A stretch of 64,000 nt of DNA from the NCBI RefSeq assembly GCF_943734655.1, contig NC_071353.1, forward strand, positions 78,081,621-78,145,620. Direction: 5' to 3'. Position 1 is the stretch's first letter, and every line of letters begins with the position of its first letter. This stretch comes from Sabethes cyaneus. Lineage: Eukaryota; Arthropoda; Insecta; Diptera; Culicidae. A program made the position numbers and the translations under genes. Shown in pieces: positions 1-10,312 of the stretch. The notes under the pieces were generated by a model that was not told where the DNA came from, did no database searches, and saw only the letters and a program-made list of their open reading frames with translations.

Positions 1-990
1 AGTGAAAAAGTGTATCTTTTCGCTCGCGGGAAATAAAGACTGTGGATCTCTTCAAAATTTCATGAGCTTTCGGTTTACAGTTCATGCGAAGTGAATTGAA
101 GGGTTTACAGTTCGAGCGAAGTGAAAATAAATTTAAACCCAATGCGGTATTTACAAGTGGGGCAATGGTGCTGCAGTAGTTAAGTGTAGCGCAAAACATT
201 ATCACTACATTTTTGGAACCGAAAACCCAGTAATAACGGTTAGGCGTGATGTCCAATTCTACAAAAAATCCGCATTGCTTGTTGCGGTATGTTTTTGGAG
301 TCACAAAGTTTTTGTTGCCAATATTAATAAATATTTTCCTTTTCCACACCTCTACACACTCATTGGCTTGAAACGTCAAGTTTTCGCTAACTGCAGCCTT
401 GTTCGCGAGCGTAGGCGCGTACGAAAGAAAAGTACCCAAGTGAAAAAGATGTCATCCACAATCTTTAATTTCGGTGGATCACGTTTGTTTACAGTTCCGA
501 GTGAAGTGAAATGCAGTTTTTGCGCTAGTGAAAAAGTTGAACGTTTTGTATGGGATTTTCACTTCGCTCGGAACTCTATACTAGGCTTTACATCAATGTC
601 AACTTCAGATTTGAAAATACTTTACTTTTAGTTCAAAACTGTTATTTACTTGATTCAAACAGAATCTCGTTTGGAAACAACAATATTTTCAGCTTGTTAT
701 AAAAATATTTTATTGATGCTTAAAACAACAATCATTTTGTTTGAAACAAACTGGAGCTTTTTCGCTCCGTGAAATTATGAATTATGCGCGGAATTATGTA
801 TTTAGCAACTATTTTTATATTATTCGTAGCGTAAGCATTAGAATTCAAATAGGAATCAACCAAGATTCATGGGTTTTTACCACGAAATTTTGGCAACTTT
901 TCTCACCTACAAAATGTGTGACCTGTGTGACTGAAGAAGTGTGCTCAAAATCCAACTTTCAATGCAAAGGGCAATATTATTATTCCTTTC
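1..990. other. Noncoding repeat-like DNA, no gene seen
   Basis: No coding signal that I recognise. The stretch has direct repeats around 73-95 and 103-125 (both contain GTTTACAGTTC followed by a GCGAAGTGAA-like end) and an inverted pair at 491-511 and 557-578 built on ACTTCGCTCGGAACT. This suggests a decayed foldback element, but I could not place its ends. Confidence 0.4.
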
Positions 991-1198
991 TAGAGTAAAA
1001 CAAACAAACCCGGAAATCCCGGAAGTGTTTTAGCAGTGCCAGAGGAGCTGTTGCTTGTATCCATCGAGAAGGATAAACAATATTGCTTCAAAGGCGAGTT
1101 TACGAAAAAAAAATTAAAAGCCAGAAGTCTTTCGAACGGTGCGGAAACGTCATGGTATCCAGCGACTATGTGGATGACGTTCTTCCTTCCTTCTTTCT

Positions 1199-1816
1199 TC
1201 AGCAGCATAGAGCCGGGGTGGCTCGTGCTGTTTCAAGCACCCGTCTCCATTCAACTCGGTCTTGGGCCACTCGTCGCCAATTTCCTAGTCGTCTCAAAAG
1301 TCGCAAATCGATTTCGACCTGGTCGAGCCATCGTGCACGTTGGACCCCCCTGTTCCTGGTGCCGGTGGGGTTGTTGAAGAGGACTATTTTCGTCGCACTG
1401 TCGTCCGGCATCTTTACGACGTGTCCGGCCCACCGTAGCCTGCTAACTTTCGCTAGATGTACGATGGGAGTCTCCCCAAGTAGTGCCTGTAGCTCGTGAT
1501 TCATACGCCTCCGCCACTCACCGCTTTCAGTTTGTACTCCGCCAAATATCGTCCGTAGCACTTTCCGCTCAAACACGGCAAGGGCGCGTATGTCCTCCGT
1601 AAGCAGCGTCACGGCTTCAAGTCCATAAAGAACTACCGGTCTAATAATAGTTTTGTACATTGTTAGCTTCGTGCGGCGGCGTATGCTTCCTGATCGTAGC
1701 GTTTTACGAAGGGCAAAGTAGGCCCGATTTCCCGCTTGGATGCGCCGCTGGATCTCCTTACTAGTGTTGTTGTCCGCGGTCACCAGCGATCCCAAATACA
1801 CGAACTCCTCTACCAC
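1199..1816 (-). pseudogene. RTE-type non-LTR retrotransposon, 3' end of reverse transcriptase ORF
   Basis: This 205-codon open frame reads like the C-terminal part of RTE/BovB-clade reverse transcriptases. It starts at the FVYLGSLVTADNNTSKEIQ block, continues through KLTMYKTIIRPVVLYGLEA and the FERKVLR.IFG segment, and ends with the LRWAGHVVKM and GNWRRVAQDRVEWR blocks typical of the tail of these proteins. The apurinic endonuclease and catalytic palm (YxDD) are absent, so it is a 5'-truncated insertion. A related, more decayed piece lies at 24820-25690. Clade assignment rests on remembered family motifs; the non-LTR RT identity is firm. Confidence 0.8.
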
Positions 1817-1829
1817 TTCTAGTTCGTCG

Positions 1830-2117
1830 CCGTCAAATGCGCGCCTCCCCTTCTAAACGACACTGTTTTTCTTCCACCAGTCTTATTTTATTAAGCCGAT
1901 GTGATTTGGTATGTCGCTTTATGAATTATCCTAAAATACAAAAATGGCCCCAAAAACCGGGTACCGGGTGTTCCGGAACCGATGATGAAGTGGCCATTCG
2001 GGTCCAAAATGTCCCCATTGTACTTCCACTAGTCTTATTTTATCTAGCCAATGTGATTTGATGTGCCGCAAAATGAATTACCTCAAAGTATAAAAATGTC
2101 CCCGGAACCTGGTAGTG
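1830..2117. repeat. Repeat with TTCCGGAACC motifs, target of the next element
   Basis: Two similar modules carry 'CCAGTCTTATTTTAT..AGCC.ATGTGATTTG' and 'TTCCGGAACCGA..AAGTGGCCATT'. The same type of sequence resumes at 3583 (GGTGTTCCGGAACCGACGC), so 2118-3582 looks like an insertion into this repeat. Confidence 0.5.
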
Positions 2118-3582
2118 CACACTTAATTTTTTTCGCCGAAATCGGCAAAAAAAATGCCGAGAATTCAACAGCTGAGCTCTCGGTAACCTTCTCGGCAAAA
2201 GTTACGTTTACTGATCACTCGGTGAACGCAAATGATATCGAATTGTCAAAATATACTGAGAACTTCGGCAAAATATGCTGACTCATTCGGCAGTTTTTCA
2301 ACGAGATCTGGCAAACTTTACCTACGCGTTCGGTAGTTTTTTGACGAGATCTGGTAAAACATGCCGACACACTCGGTAGCTTTTTACCGAGATCCGTTGT
2401 ATTTTTAAATTGAGTTTGCCGATTTTGTCAGTTAATTTTGCTGAATGATCAGTATTATTTACTGCCGATATTCGGAAAAAACTAAAACCACTTTTTTAAA
2501 AATAGCAAAAAAACCTCAACGCATGTAATAATAACGGAATAAACATTATCGCTTAGCCGCCAACCTCGAACGATGCGACCGATGTCTTCGACGCCAGCTC
2601 CGGATCGGTGTCCTCTCGCTTCATTCGATTCATTTGCGAGTGCAGCTCGGACTGCCGCATGGCATCCGTTTCCGACAGGATGTCGAACCCGTTCAACCGG
2701 ACCGGCTTGAAAACGAACTTTTTCGCCCGAATATCCGAGATGGTACGAAGCAGGGTATCGAAACAGCGCGGCATTATGCCGCGGTACTGAATAACCCCGG
2801 TCATGGTATTCGTTTTCCCATTGCCTGTTACTCCATAGGTGAAGACTTCATACGGATCAGCGCATAACGGTTCATAACGGTTGAGCCACCGTCGAGTACA
2901 GTTCGTGCTGCGTTGCGCCCGATTCGAATGCGTGCCGGAACAGGTACATATTAGGGTGGGTGTGAAATCTTATAGTTGACCACAATTTCGGGCGGTGTTA
3001 AGACAACCATATTGTGAGCGGCCTCCCGCAGACAGGAAAGATCAGATTCGCACGGTAATGGAAATAGATCAGATTCACACGGTGCTGGTTTCCAAATATT
3101 CTGAAAAAAGTTTATTACAATAAGTACAAAAAACTTAATATACTTCCAAATTTCTTACGCACCTTCACACGACGAAAACGAAATCGCTAGCGAAATGCCA
3201 AACAAAAATATTGAAATGCGCTGGCTGACGAAGTGACGAACGAAAAAAACGTTTGACATTTCTCACTGTCATGTTGCCGCCAAAAAAACTGGTGGAACAA
3301 AAAAATATCCCATGCATTTGCCGATTTATGGCAAAGCAAGATGCTGTTTTACCGAGAAATGGTATTTGATATTGCTGATTCAGGTAAAATAAAGTAAACC
3401 GCAATATTCGTCACATTTTATTAACGATTATCGGCATTTTGAAAATAATTACTGAAGTGCGTGAAACCAAATTGCCGAGATGATGTAAAATGTTATTTTT
3501 TAACGAGATATCGTTAAAAATAATTTTTACCGTTGAATTCGGCATGAAATTTTACCGAGAGCAAAAATCAAAATTAAGTGTG
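2118..3582. mobile_element. TIR element carrying a captured kinesin fragment
   Basis: The segment is bounded by inverted CACACTTAATTTT (2118-2130) and AAAATTAAGTGTG (3570-3582). Both ends continue into subterminal sequence rich in TTGCCGA / TCGGCA words (about 2130-2500 and 3420-3560) in inverted arrangement. The flanks are parts of the same TTCCGGAACC repeat, which supports an insertion. A target duplication is not clear (TG or GTG flank both sides). The middle carries coding-like sequence from a host kinesin gene, so this resembles a Pack-type (gene-capturing) DNA element. No transposase is present, so it would be non-autonomous. Confidence 0.55.
2553..2960 (-). pseudogene. KIF23/Pavarotti-like kinesin motor fragment
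   Basis: The minus strand reads FTYGVTGNGKTNTMTG (kinesin P-loop, normally GVTGSGKT) followed without a stop by RGIMPRCFDTL, RTISDIRAKKFVFKP, RLNGFDILSETDA and a DPELASKTSV segment. That order is characteristic of the MKLP1/KIF23 (Pavarotti) kinesins of the central spindle, including their family-specific insert after the P-loop. Upstream, about 2850-2960 reads FRHAFESGATQHELYSTVAQP, like the strand before the P-loop, but the frame breaks before the P-loop. Only part of the motor is present and the reading frame stops just after 2553, so this cannot be a working motor. It lies inside a TIR-bounded element. Confidence 0.75.
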
Positions 3583-4223
3583 TGGGTGTTCCGGAACCGA
3601 CGCAGAAGTGGCCATTAGTCATCAAATATTCCCTAATATACCTTGGGTGCCAGGTTTTGGCCATACCTTTCACATGAGGTAAAGACAACAAAATTCGGAT
3701 TGAAAATGGATGAATGAGAGCAATTTCAAAACTTGGGTCGTTTTCGACCCCAATGCATAATATGTAACTTTTTTTGCTGTGGCTCTTCTAGATGTCGCTG
3801 AATGCTGAAACTCCCCCACAATGCTAGTTGTCCAAAGTTAGGAAAAATCAGAAAATTTCAAGTCTCTAGCTCATTCCGTTACTGAGTATCAAGCCTTGTA
3901 AGTATGCCGATGGGTCGAAAACGACCCCAATGAACTAGGAAGGTTAATTCTATATTTTCTGAAAAAGATTTATTTATGACAATTTGCGTAAAAATTTTGT
4001 TCACACGCATTTTTATTTAGAAGTGTATTTCGTTTTATTGCTTCAGTTTTATACTTTTCCTATAAACTACATCAAAACACCTTTCATTCCGAACCAAAAT
4101 CATTAAAATCGGTTCGGTGGTTTAATTGTTATAAACAAATAAATTTTGACAAAAGTGACATTTTTTCAATTTGTGAGTAAATAAAATGTGGCAATATGTG
4201 ACTAGATATACGCTTTTCTATAT
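3583..4223. other. Noncoding; hairpin words GGGTCG(N)CGACCCC
   Basis: No coding signal. Two self-complementary words, GGGTCGTTTTCGACCCC (about 3738-3754) and GGGTCGAAAACGACCCC (about 3912-3928), bracket a 175-bp stretch and are probably the ends of a small foldback element. The remainder is AT-rich. Confidence 0.4.
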
Positions 4224-4327
4224 TTAATAAAAAAAAACCCGAATTAATCCACCTAGCGGCGTGACCTAGCCTTTCTACTGCCGCAATAATCATTTTTTAA
4301 TTTCCCAGGTACATCTATAATTAACTT

Positions 4328-4638
4328 CCCAGGTAACCAATAAGCATTAAAATAAGCAGTAAATCAGTCGTTTATTAGCATCCCTGGAGTTTTATACTGC
4401 AGGTTGTTGTTTATCAGCTTTTTGACTGCATAACTGTTGTAAATTGGCATCCACAATTCTATTTAAATTCTTCTTGTTGGTAACTAGCTGCAAATAAGCA
4501 TTGTCAGCACTATAAGAGGGCTAGCAGTAAAGTAGCCGCATATTTTGCCAAAATAGCATTTAAGTAGCATTTAAGGCAACTTAAATGCTTATTGGCTTGC
4601 TTTTAAATTGCATTGGAAATGCTTATTGGTTACCTGGG
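4328..4638. mobile_element. CCC..GGG-terminated MITE, TT target duplication
   Basis: Terminal inverted repeat CCCAGGTAACCAATAAGCAT at the left end and its complement at the right. Left flank ATTAACTT and right flank TTGACTATAT join to the uninterrupted ATTAACTTGACTATAT found in copy B (near 46100), leaving a 2-bp TT duplication. 311 bp, noncoding, with internal AAGCATT / AATGCTTA words. Confidence 0.75.
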
Positions 4639-5371
4639 TTGACTATATTTTTAAATATTCTTCCGTATTCCTCAAAATCCTCATTTGCCAGTAAAATTTA
4701 CAACGTATTGTGTAGAATAATTATATTTTCTTTCCTTGGGTGTGTAAATACTTGTAAGCGTCATTTGTGTTACTTGATGAACACCTTATTTAGTTTTATA
4801 ATATTTACGTGATTTATAGAAAAATATTATCAATTTCCCACCCTTTCGCACGCGATGAATTATAACCATCGCGGGCGAAACCGTCGCCAAAATCGTCGCG
4901 GGGGCGAATATCGTTTATTTTGTCAAGTAAATCAATAGCTTACGTGTTAGACAAGCATAATACATACTTATAACTTACATACAGCCAAGCAGATTATCTC
5001 TGCGACGATTTCAAGCTATCAAAAAAGTGAGCAGCGCGTTTTGTTACCAAGGAAACGGGCAATAATGTAGACACGAAAGATAATTTTTGCAGACTTCAAT
5101 GAATATATATAGAAAATTAGAAATTGACCCTCTAACGGGTCTACAGATGGCCTTAACTTTCGGGCTTCAGAGCCATATACGAAACTTTTTTTTAATTGAC
5201 AATATGAAATATGTGTTTATAGCAGATTTTTTGATATTTTGATATCAATACCATGCGTTCAGAAGTTAACATCTTTGAAAAACAAGAGTCAGAAAAATTA
5301 TTATGCTTCGCTTTTGAAGAAAAAGGAAATCTACAACAAAATGATTAATCTAAAAATTTTACTATTAGCAC

Positions 5372-5985
5372 TGACGAACTGACATGAGACATAGAAGAAA
5401 TTCCTTTAAAAACCATCGTCCTGCCAAGGGGTCGGTCTCTCGGCACAGCCGTTTTTATGTTAGGCGACTTGAAACGAACCGAACTGTGCCGATGCTGTAC
5501 CGAAAGTGCCGAACTACAAGATTTGTTCAATTCGTTAAAATCTGATAGATCTGGCAACCATGCGAGATGATTTTGACAACTGGCAGTGCTCCCATTTCAT
5601 ATGTAAAATTGAACCGGAGGTGTGTAAAGCCCTATAAATGTTATTTTTATAAGGCTTTAGAGGTGTGCCGTTTGATATCTCTGCAGTGCCGGGGCACTAT
5701 GTGCTGAGTGTCCGACCCCTTGCGCCCTGCACATTTTGCTTGCACACTAGCACCCTCTGTTACGCATGTTGCGGAGTAGCTTGCATTTGCAGGGTTTTAT
5801 ACTGTAGGTTTTTTACATTTGCAGGGTTTTATACTGTGAGTTTTTTACATTTGTATGGTTTTATACTGAAAACTCGATGCAACACTCGCGCGCCGTAGTG
5901 TGGCCATGTTGTGAAACATGCTTTTTTGAAAAATGAGTGGTTTTTGATTGGACGATGGAATTAACGCGAGTGTCTCGTCTGTTTG
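5372..5985. mobile_element. Putative insertion in repeat copy A
   Basis: Absent from copies B and C at the corresponding point. It begins CACTGACGAACTGAC and ends GTCTGTTTGTCTGTG, which are imperfect inverted repeats. The flank after the insert differs slightly from the uninterrupted copies, so I cannot define a target duplication. It contains the small tandem repeat at 5783-5878 and a short AAGCC-type inverted pair near 5628-5660. Confidence 0.45.
5783..5878. repeat. 32-33-bp tandem repeat, three units
   Basis: Three units of CATTTGCAGGGTTTTATACT followed by a T-rich spacer, starting at about 5783, 5816 and 5848. Short local duplication, noncoding. Confidence 0.75.
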
Positions 5986-6127
5986 TCTGTGCTTGACTTG
6001 AATTTTGCTATATATCTGATTTAGAAAAAATAACTGAATAAAGCATTAGATATGAAAAAGAGAAATTGAACTTTTTCTTAGCTGGCACTCCTTCAGATAA
6101 TTATTTTTGCATGAAAATCAAAACTTA

Positions 6128-6915
6128 CCCAAGTAACCAGTAAGCACTAAACACTAGTCCTTGGACAACATTGTATAAGCATACAGAACTATGATTAAAA
6201 GCATATTTTTCTTTATATACTTCTGTAGAACTCACATAATGCTAAAAAGGCGAAATAGCGGGTTGTTAAAATGCTACGCCACAAGCATCCAATAAGCATT
6301 ATCAGTGTTTGTTTGAGTCTTAAACGAAACGTCATTTTGTCTACATTATCGACGTATCGAAAAAGTATCGATGGCATATCGTTTGCTTGTTATGGTAAAT
6401 AAAAATATAGGTTCGGTCGATCTTACCACCTAGACAGGGCTCGAACCGGGAGTTAGTCATGCAACCTCATTCGTTTCCTTGCATCTTTGCTATCTAAACC
6501 ATAGCGGATGTGATTGAGTGAGGTGAAATTAGTCATATTTAAATCTTGGTGATATTCCCTCTCATATCATGGCTACTTGTCCTGCATTACCAATAGGGTA
6601 GAAAAAGACGGCAACCGTTAGATGGAAGAGGGCACAAATAATGGCCGCAGAATAGCAAAATAAGAAGTCAAGTACAAGCCGTCCATCAACACTTACGGCT
6701 TGTTTTAATGCAATTGACTAAATGCATTATATTGTTACGTTATATGCGCATATATTGCTTTCTTTAATGCTGATTTACGTTAATGCTTCTATGCATCAAC
6801 AATGTTAATATACGTTTTATAAGCATTAAGATTGCTAATATACAAAAGTTTGATACTTGGGATGCAGAATTATTTCCAATATACGGTTTTAGATTAATGC
6901 TTATGGTTACTTGGG
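6128..6915. mobile_element. CCC..GGG-terminated element, TA target duplication, tRNA-like core
   Basis: Left end CCCAAGTAACCAGTAAGCA, right end TGCTTATGGTTACTTGGG. Flanks CAAAACTTA and TAAGCTTC join to the CAAAACTTAAGCTTC seen in copies B and C, giving a 2-bp TA duplication. 788 bp, no coding frame. On the minus strand the interior has a possible pol III A box (TGGTTTAGATAG, 6490-6501) and B box (GGTTCGAGCCC, 6437-6447), described separately. Confidence 0.75.
6399..6510 (-). ncRNA. tRNA-like (pol III A/B box) module inside a DNA element
   Basis: Read on the minus strand, TGGTTTAGATAG is followed about 43 nt later by CCCGGTTCGAGCCC. These resemble internal A and B boxes and a T-arm of a tRNA. 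A complete cloverleaf is not evident, so this is a tRNA relic or a SINE head carried inside the 6128-6915 element. Confidence 0.4.
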
Positions 6916-7464
6916 TAAGCTTCTTTTGAATCTAATTTCATGAAAAGATAGTCATTAGCTTGATCGCATCGTTTTTCCAATGTACCCGTTAGAGGGCTAG
7001 GAAAACAAGATGAGGTCGAAAAATAGTGCAAAAGCTGCGCCATAAACATGCTTGAGAATGGGAAATATGATCGATATGATTTCCAGTGCTTGTCATTTTT
7101 GATTTATTTATTAAAACATGATTCATGACATAAGACATCTGTCCTTTAAAATGTCACTAACGAAAATAAATCTTACAAAATTACTACCGCGCAACGTTTA
7201 CTTCCTATTTTTCATATAACATTTCTAAGCTCTAGTATCTATTGATTGAAAAGAGCATCTATTGATGCGGAAAATTTGTATAAATTTATTTGGAAAAATC
7301 AACTTACTAGTATTTTTAATCCTATCACCACTATACCTACATGATTAAATTAACTGCTATTCTTCGCTTTTTGCTTTTCTTGTACAATTGTGAGCAACAG
7401 CAAGTGAAGAAAATGACAATTGAAATCTGAAATCAAAGAAAAGAAAAAACTTTTCGATTGAATC

Positions 7465-7580
7465 CCACTATTTAATATTTATTTGCAACAGATACGTAGT
7501 TCACCTACGACGCGCAGGCTTCATCAGTGTCTTATTTCAAAGCGTATACGTATTTGTCGCGAATAAATATTAAATAGTGG
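7465..7580 (-). ncRNA. 116-bp hairpin with hammerhead-like core (copy A)
   Basis: The outer arms CCACTATTTAATATTTATT are inverted and continue inward to GCAACAGATACGTA / TACGTATTTGTCGC. On the minus strand the loop contains CTGATGA (complement of 7521-7527), a 6-bp stem GCCTGC/GTAGGT (one G-U at the base) and GAA (7500-7502), in the order of a type III hammerhead. Departures from a canonical ribozyme are C instead of A after GAA, and two C-A mismatches in stem I. Copies B and C keep the same core. Confidence 0.35.
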
Positions 7581-7785
7581 AATTTAGTCGGTAAAAGTTT
7601 TTTCTTTTCTTTAATTTCAGAGTTCGTATTCCACTAAGAGGCTTCAATAACTTCAGACAATTGACATAATTCTCACTTTTCTTGAATTTCAATGCCAATT
7701 TAAAAATTGCAAATTGTCATCACATACACACGTACATACACATCTACATACATACAATACATACATACATACATACATACATACA

Positions 7786-8226
7786 AACCCTGCGAGGGTG
7801 GCTGTGACGGAGTGCGCGTTATGTTGGAGGGCACTTTCTAATCGGTAAACGTCTCGTCAGGTCAAGAAATCCCGCGAGGGTGGCTGTGACGGGGTGCACG
7901 TTATGACTGTCGGCACCTTCTAGTCGGTACACGTCTCGATGGGTACTGCGAGCTAGCTGCGCAAATGACCAGCAACGTTAGCCTGCGTTGATAACTGCAA
8001 AGGGCATGAGCACGGCATCCCCTCGATATGCCTGACGGAGAAACGCTAGAAAGCGTGATAATTGGAAAAGTGCAAGAGCACAGCCTCCCCCTGATGCAAT
8101 ACTTCATTGTGGTACCGGGGGGATCTAGGCAGAGGGCAAGGATGAGGTTTTGGTGGGTGAGAGTCCCACACAACGTCCGGGTTGGCTCCGGATAAGAACA
8201 TTAGTTTTCCGAAACCTTGTAAAAAA
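7786..8226 (+). repeat. Retroelement UTR-like insertion inside a (CATA)n tract
   Basis: Interrupts a (CATA)n run (7735-7784 before, 8229 onward after). It starts with two copies of GCGAGGGTGGCTGTGACGG about 78 bp apart (7793 and 7871). Later it has AGCACAGCCTCCCCCTGATG and GGTTTTGGTGGGTGAGAGTC, and it ends AAACCTTGTAAAAAAAAGC before the tetranucleotide run. The middle resembles 58940-59050 (GCACAATAGCCCC, TTTTAGTGGGT), so the two belong to one family. The A-rich end and following microsatellite suggest the 3' end of a non-LTR element; that is inference. Confidence 0.45.
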
Positions 8227-8228
8227 AA

Positions 8229-8516
8229 GCATACATACATACATACATACATACATACATACATACATACATACATACATACATACAAACAAACAAACAT
8301 ACATACATACATACATACATACATACATACATACATACATACATACATACATACATACATACATACATACATACATACATACATACATACATACATACAT
8401 ACATACATACATACATACATACATACATACATACATACATACATACATACATACATACATACATACATACATACATACATACATACATACATACATACAT
8501 ACATACATACATACAT
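8229..8516. repeat. (CATA)n microsatellite, about 285 bp
   Basis: Near-perfect CATA repeats with one short (CAAA)3 interruption at about 8284-8298. Open frames across it are artefacts of the 4-bp unit. Confidence 0.95.
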
Positions 8517-8545
8517 TACACACATTGAATAGTAGAATCAATATA

Positions 8546-8741
8546 CAGCAAAGTTTCGTTAATTGGTGGTTCGTTAATTGGGCGGTTCGTTAATTGGGTG
8601 TTCGCTAATTGGGCTATATGACAACTTGAATGTCAAAATTGTATGGAATTTTCGAGTTTAGAAATTTCTAACAACTGTCAGTCGGCCCAATTAGCGAATC
8701 AGCTGGAGTGCAATCGTGGCCCAATTAACGAATTCAGGCTG
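8546..8741. mobile_element. pogo-like MITE with TTCGTTAATTGGG modules
   Basis: 196 bp, begins CAGCAAAGTTTCGTTAATTGG and ends CCAATTAACGAATTCAGGCTG-like, with TA on both sides (8544-8545, 8742-8743). The left part repeats TTCGTTAATTGG four times at 15-16-bp spacing and the right part has the complement. CAG termini with TA duplications fit pogo-type Tc1/mariner MITEs. Confidence 0.5.
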
Positions 8742-9078
8742 TATATAGAATGCCAGTGTCGCTGCAGTGCTCGTGGTAAACATCACACATTTGAAAATTA
8801 TGTATTTACATTGTATGCGCATATGTGTGAGTGATCGATTCGAAACGGGAATCTGATTGTCAAACTAAAAAGGCAACCCAATAAAAAATCGTTCTGCTTT
8901 TCCGTGAATCACGTAGGATAAACCACCCGATTTGATCGTTTTGGGGTATTTCATCGGCAGAAAAATTTTCTATTGGGCCATTTGACAATGTAGTTCCCGC
9001 ATCCAAGACACGAACCAGCAACATGTTTGCCACCAAAATTTCCATGAAACACCAGCGACACTGGCATTCTATATATAT
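8742..9078. mobile_element. MITE with inverted TAGAATGCCAGTGTCGCTG ends
   Basis: The left end TATATAGAATGCCAGTGTCG (from 8742) is mirrored by the CGACACTGGCATTCTATATA end at about 9057-9078. No coding signal between. Target duplication obscured by TA-rich flanks. Confidence 0.6.
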
Positions 9079-9166
9079 CTACCCCCTATTAAAATGACAG
9101 TTCAGAGCATGTTTCCCGTAACTGCTACCAGTGTTGTGAGCGGCGCTGCAATCGCATTTTCGGGCC

Positions 9167-9448
9167 TGTCGTATCCGTCGGTAGTTTTGAGCAGAATCCC
9201 CGCAACACGATTTAAACGACGTCCGTTCCAGTCTACGTTAGTCCAAAAAACTGGCTCTTGCTTAGAGTATGCTATATCATGCCCCAGTATGCGTATGATT
9301 CATGATTTGCCTTCTCCTTGCCTCTTATCGTTCGTACGACGAACTCTTACAACACATGCAACGGAATTTCTGTTACACTGAAGCAAATAAATCAGTTTCA
9401 TTAGATTTATATTTGCGCTAATTCATCAGGCTTGGCTCGTTCCCTACA
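9167..9448 (-). repeat. LTR, downstream (3') copy of the minus-strand element
   Basis: 282 bp, TGTCGTATCC...CCCTACA as written. It matches 12082-12362 with one visible difference, a single extra A in an A-run near 9246-9251. On the minus strand an ATATAAAT box lies within it. Confidence 0.9.
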
Positions 9449-9477
9449 TTCACCCCCTTTTCTACTCTTCTAGTAAA
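9449..9477 (-). promoter_or_regulatory. Polypurine tract next to the LTR
   Basis: On the minus strand AGAAAAGGGGGTGAA abuts the TGTAGGG start of the LTR, as expected for the plus-strand DNA primer site of LTR elements. Confidence 0.65.
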
Positions 9478-9972
9478 TGATCGGAAAAAAAATTCCTTAT
9501 CATCATCATTTTCGTCAATACTATTATCATATTCGTCATCATGATCATCACCATTATCATTTTCGTCATCATTTTCGGCATCATTTTCTTCATCATCATA
9601 ATCATTTTCATCATTACCATAATTTCCGTCATTCATGATTATTTTTATCATTATTATTTTCAATTCTTCTTATTCGTCACTATTATCATTCTCACCATTC
9701 TTATCACAATTTTCGTCATAACCAGCATCATATTCGTTATTAGCATCATCATTTTCTTAATTATCATGATCATTTTCGTCAATCATGATCATATTCATCA
9801 TTACTATTTTTACTTTTGACATAACCATTATCGTTTTCAACATTTTCACTATTATCATATTCATCATTACCATCATTGTTTTCATCATAATCATTTTCGT
9901 CATTACCATAATGATTTTCGTCATTCGTGATCATTTTCCTCATAAATTTTCATTTTTGACATTACCATTATA

Positions 9973-10312
9973 GTTTTCATCATTTCCACCATCGTTTTCT
10001 TCGTCACTATTATAATATTCATCATTCCTCTCACCATTTTCGTCATGACCCTCATCCTATTCGTCATTACCATTATCATTTTTTTCATTATCGTAAATAT
10101 TTTCGTCATTACCATCATAATTTTCGTCACTTATGATCATTTTCATCATCATATTCTTCGTCACTATTATCATATTCACCATTCTCATCACCATTTTCGT
10201 CTTGACCATTCGTCATCAACATCGTCGTTTTCTACATTATCATAATCATTTTCGTCAATCATGATCATATTCATCATTACTATTTTCACTTTTGACATAA
10301 TCATTATCATTT
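9973..10312. repeat. 340-bp duplicated block within the satellite, unit 1
   Basis: Nearly identical to 10702-11039, with only a few substitutions and small indels. The high identity against the very degenerate surroundings marks it as a recent segmental duplication. Confidence 0.85.

Larger units (their letters stand above)
4224..8516 (+). repeat. Copy A of a (CATA)n-ended noncoding repeat family
   Basis: The segment starts at CCCGAATTAATCCACCTAGC and ends in a (CATA)n run. It matches copies B (46010-47715) and C (47934-49665) over its whole backbone, but is stretched by insertions at 4328-4638, about 4850-5080, about 5372-5985, 6128-6915 and 7786-8226. No long open frame is conserved among the copies, so the family is noncoding. 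Conserved landmarks include a 116-bp hairpin (7465-7580) and an AAATTGTCATCACATAC junction into the microsatellite. Confidence 0.7.

Noticed and set aside
8046..8593. Open frames of MYVC or THIH repeats over (CATA)n (also 47312-47759 and 49404-49710)
   Set aside because: They are the translation of a tetranucleotide repeat in all frames on both strands.
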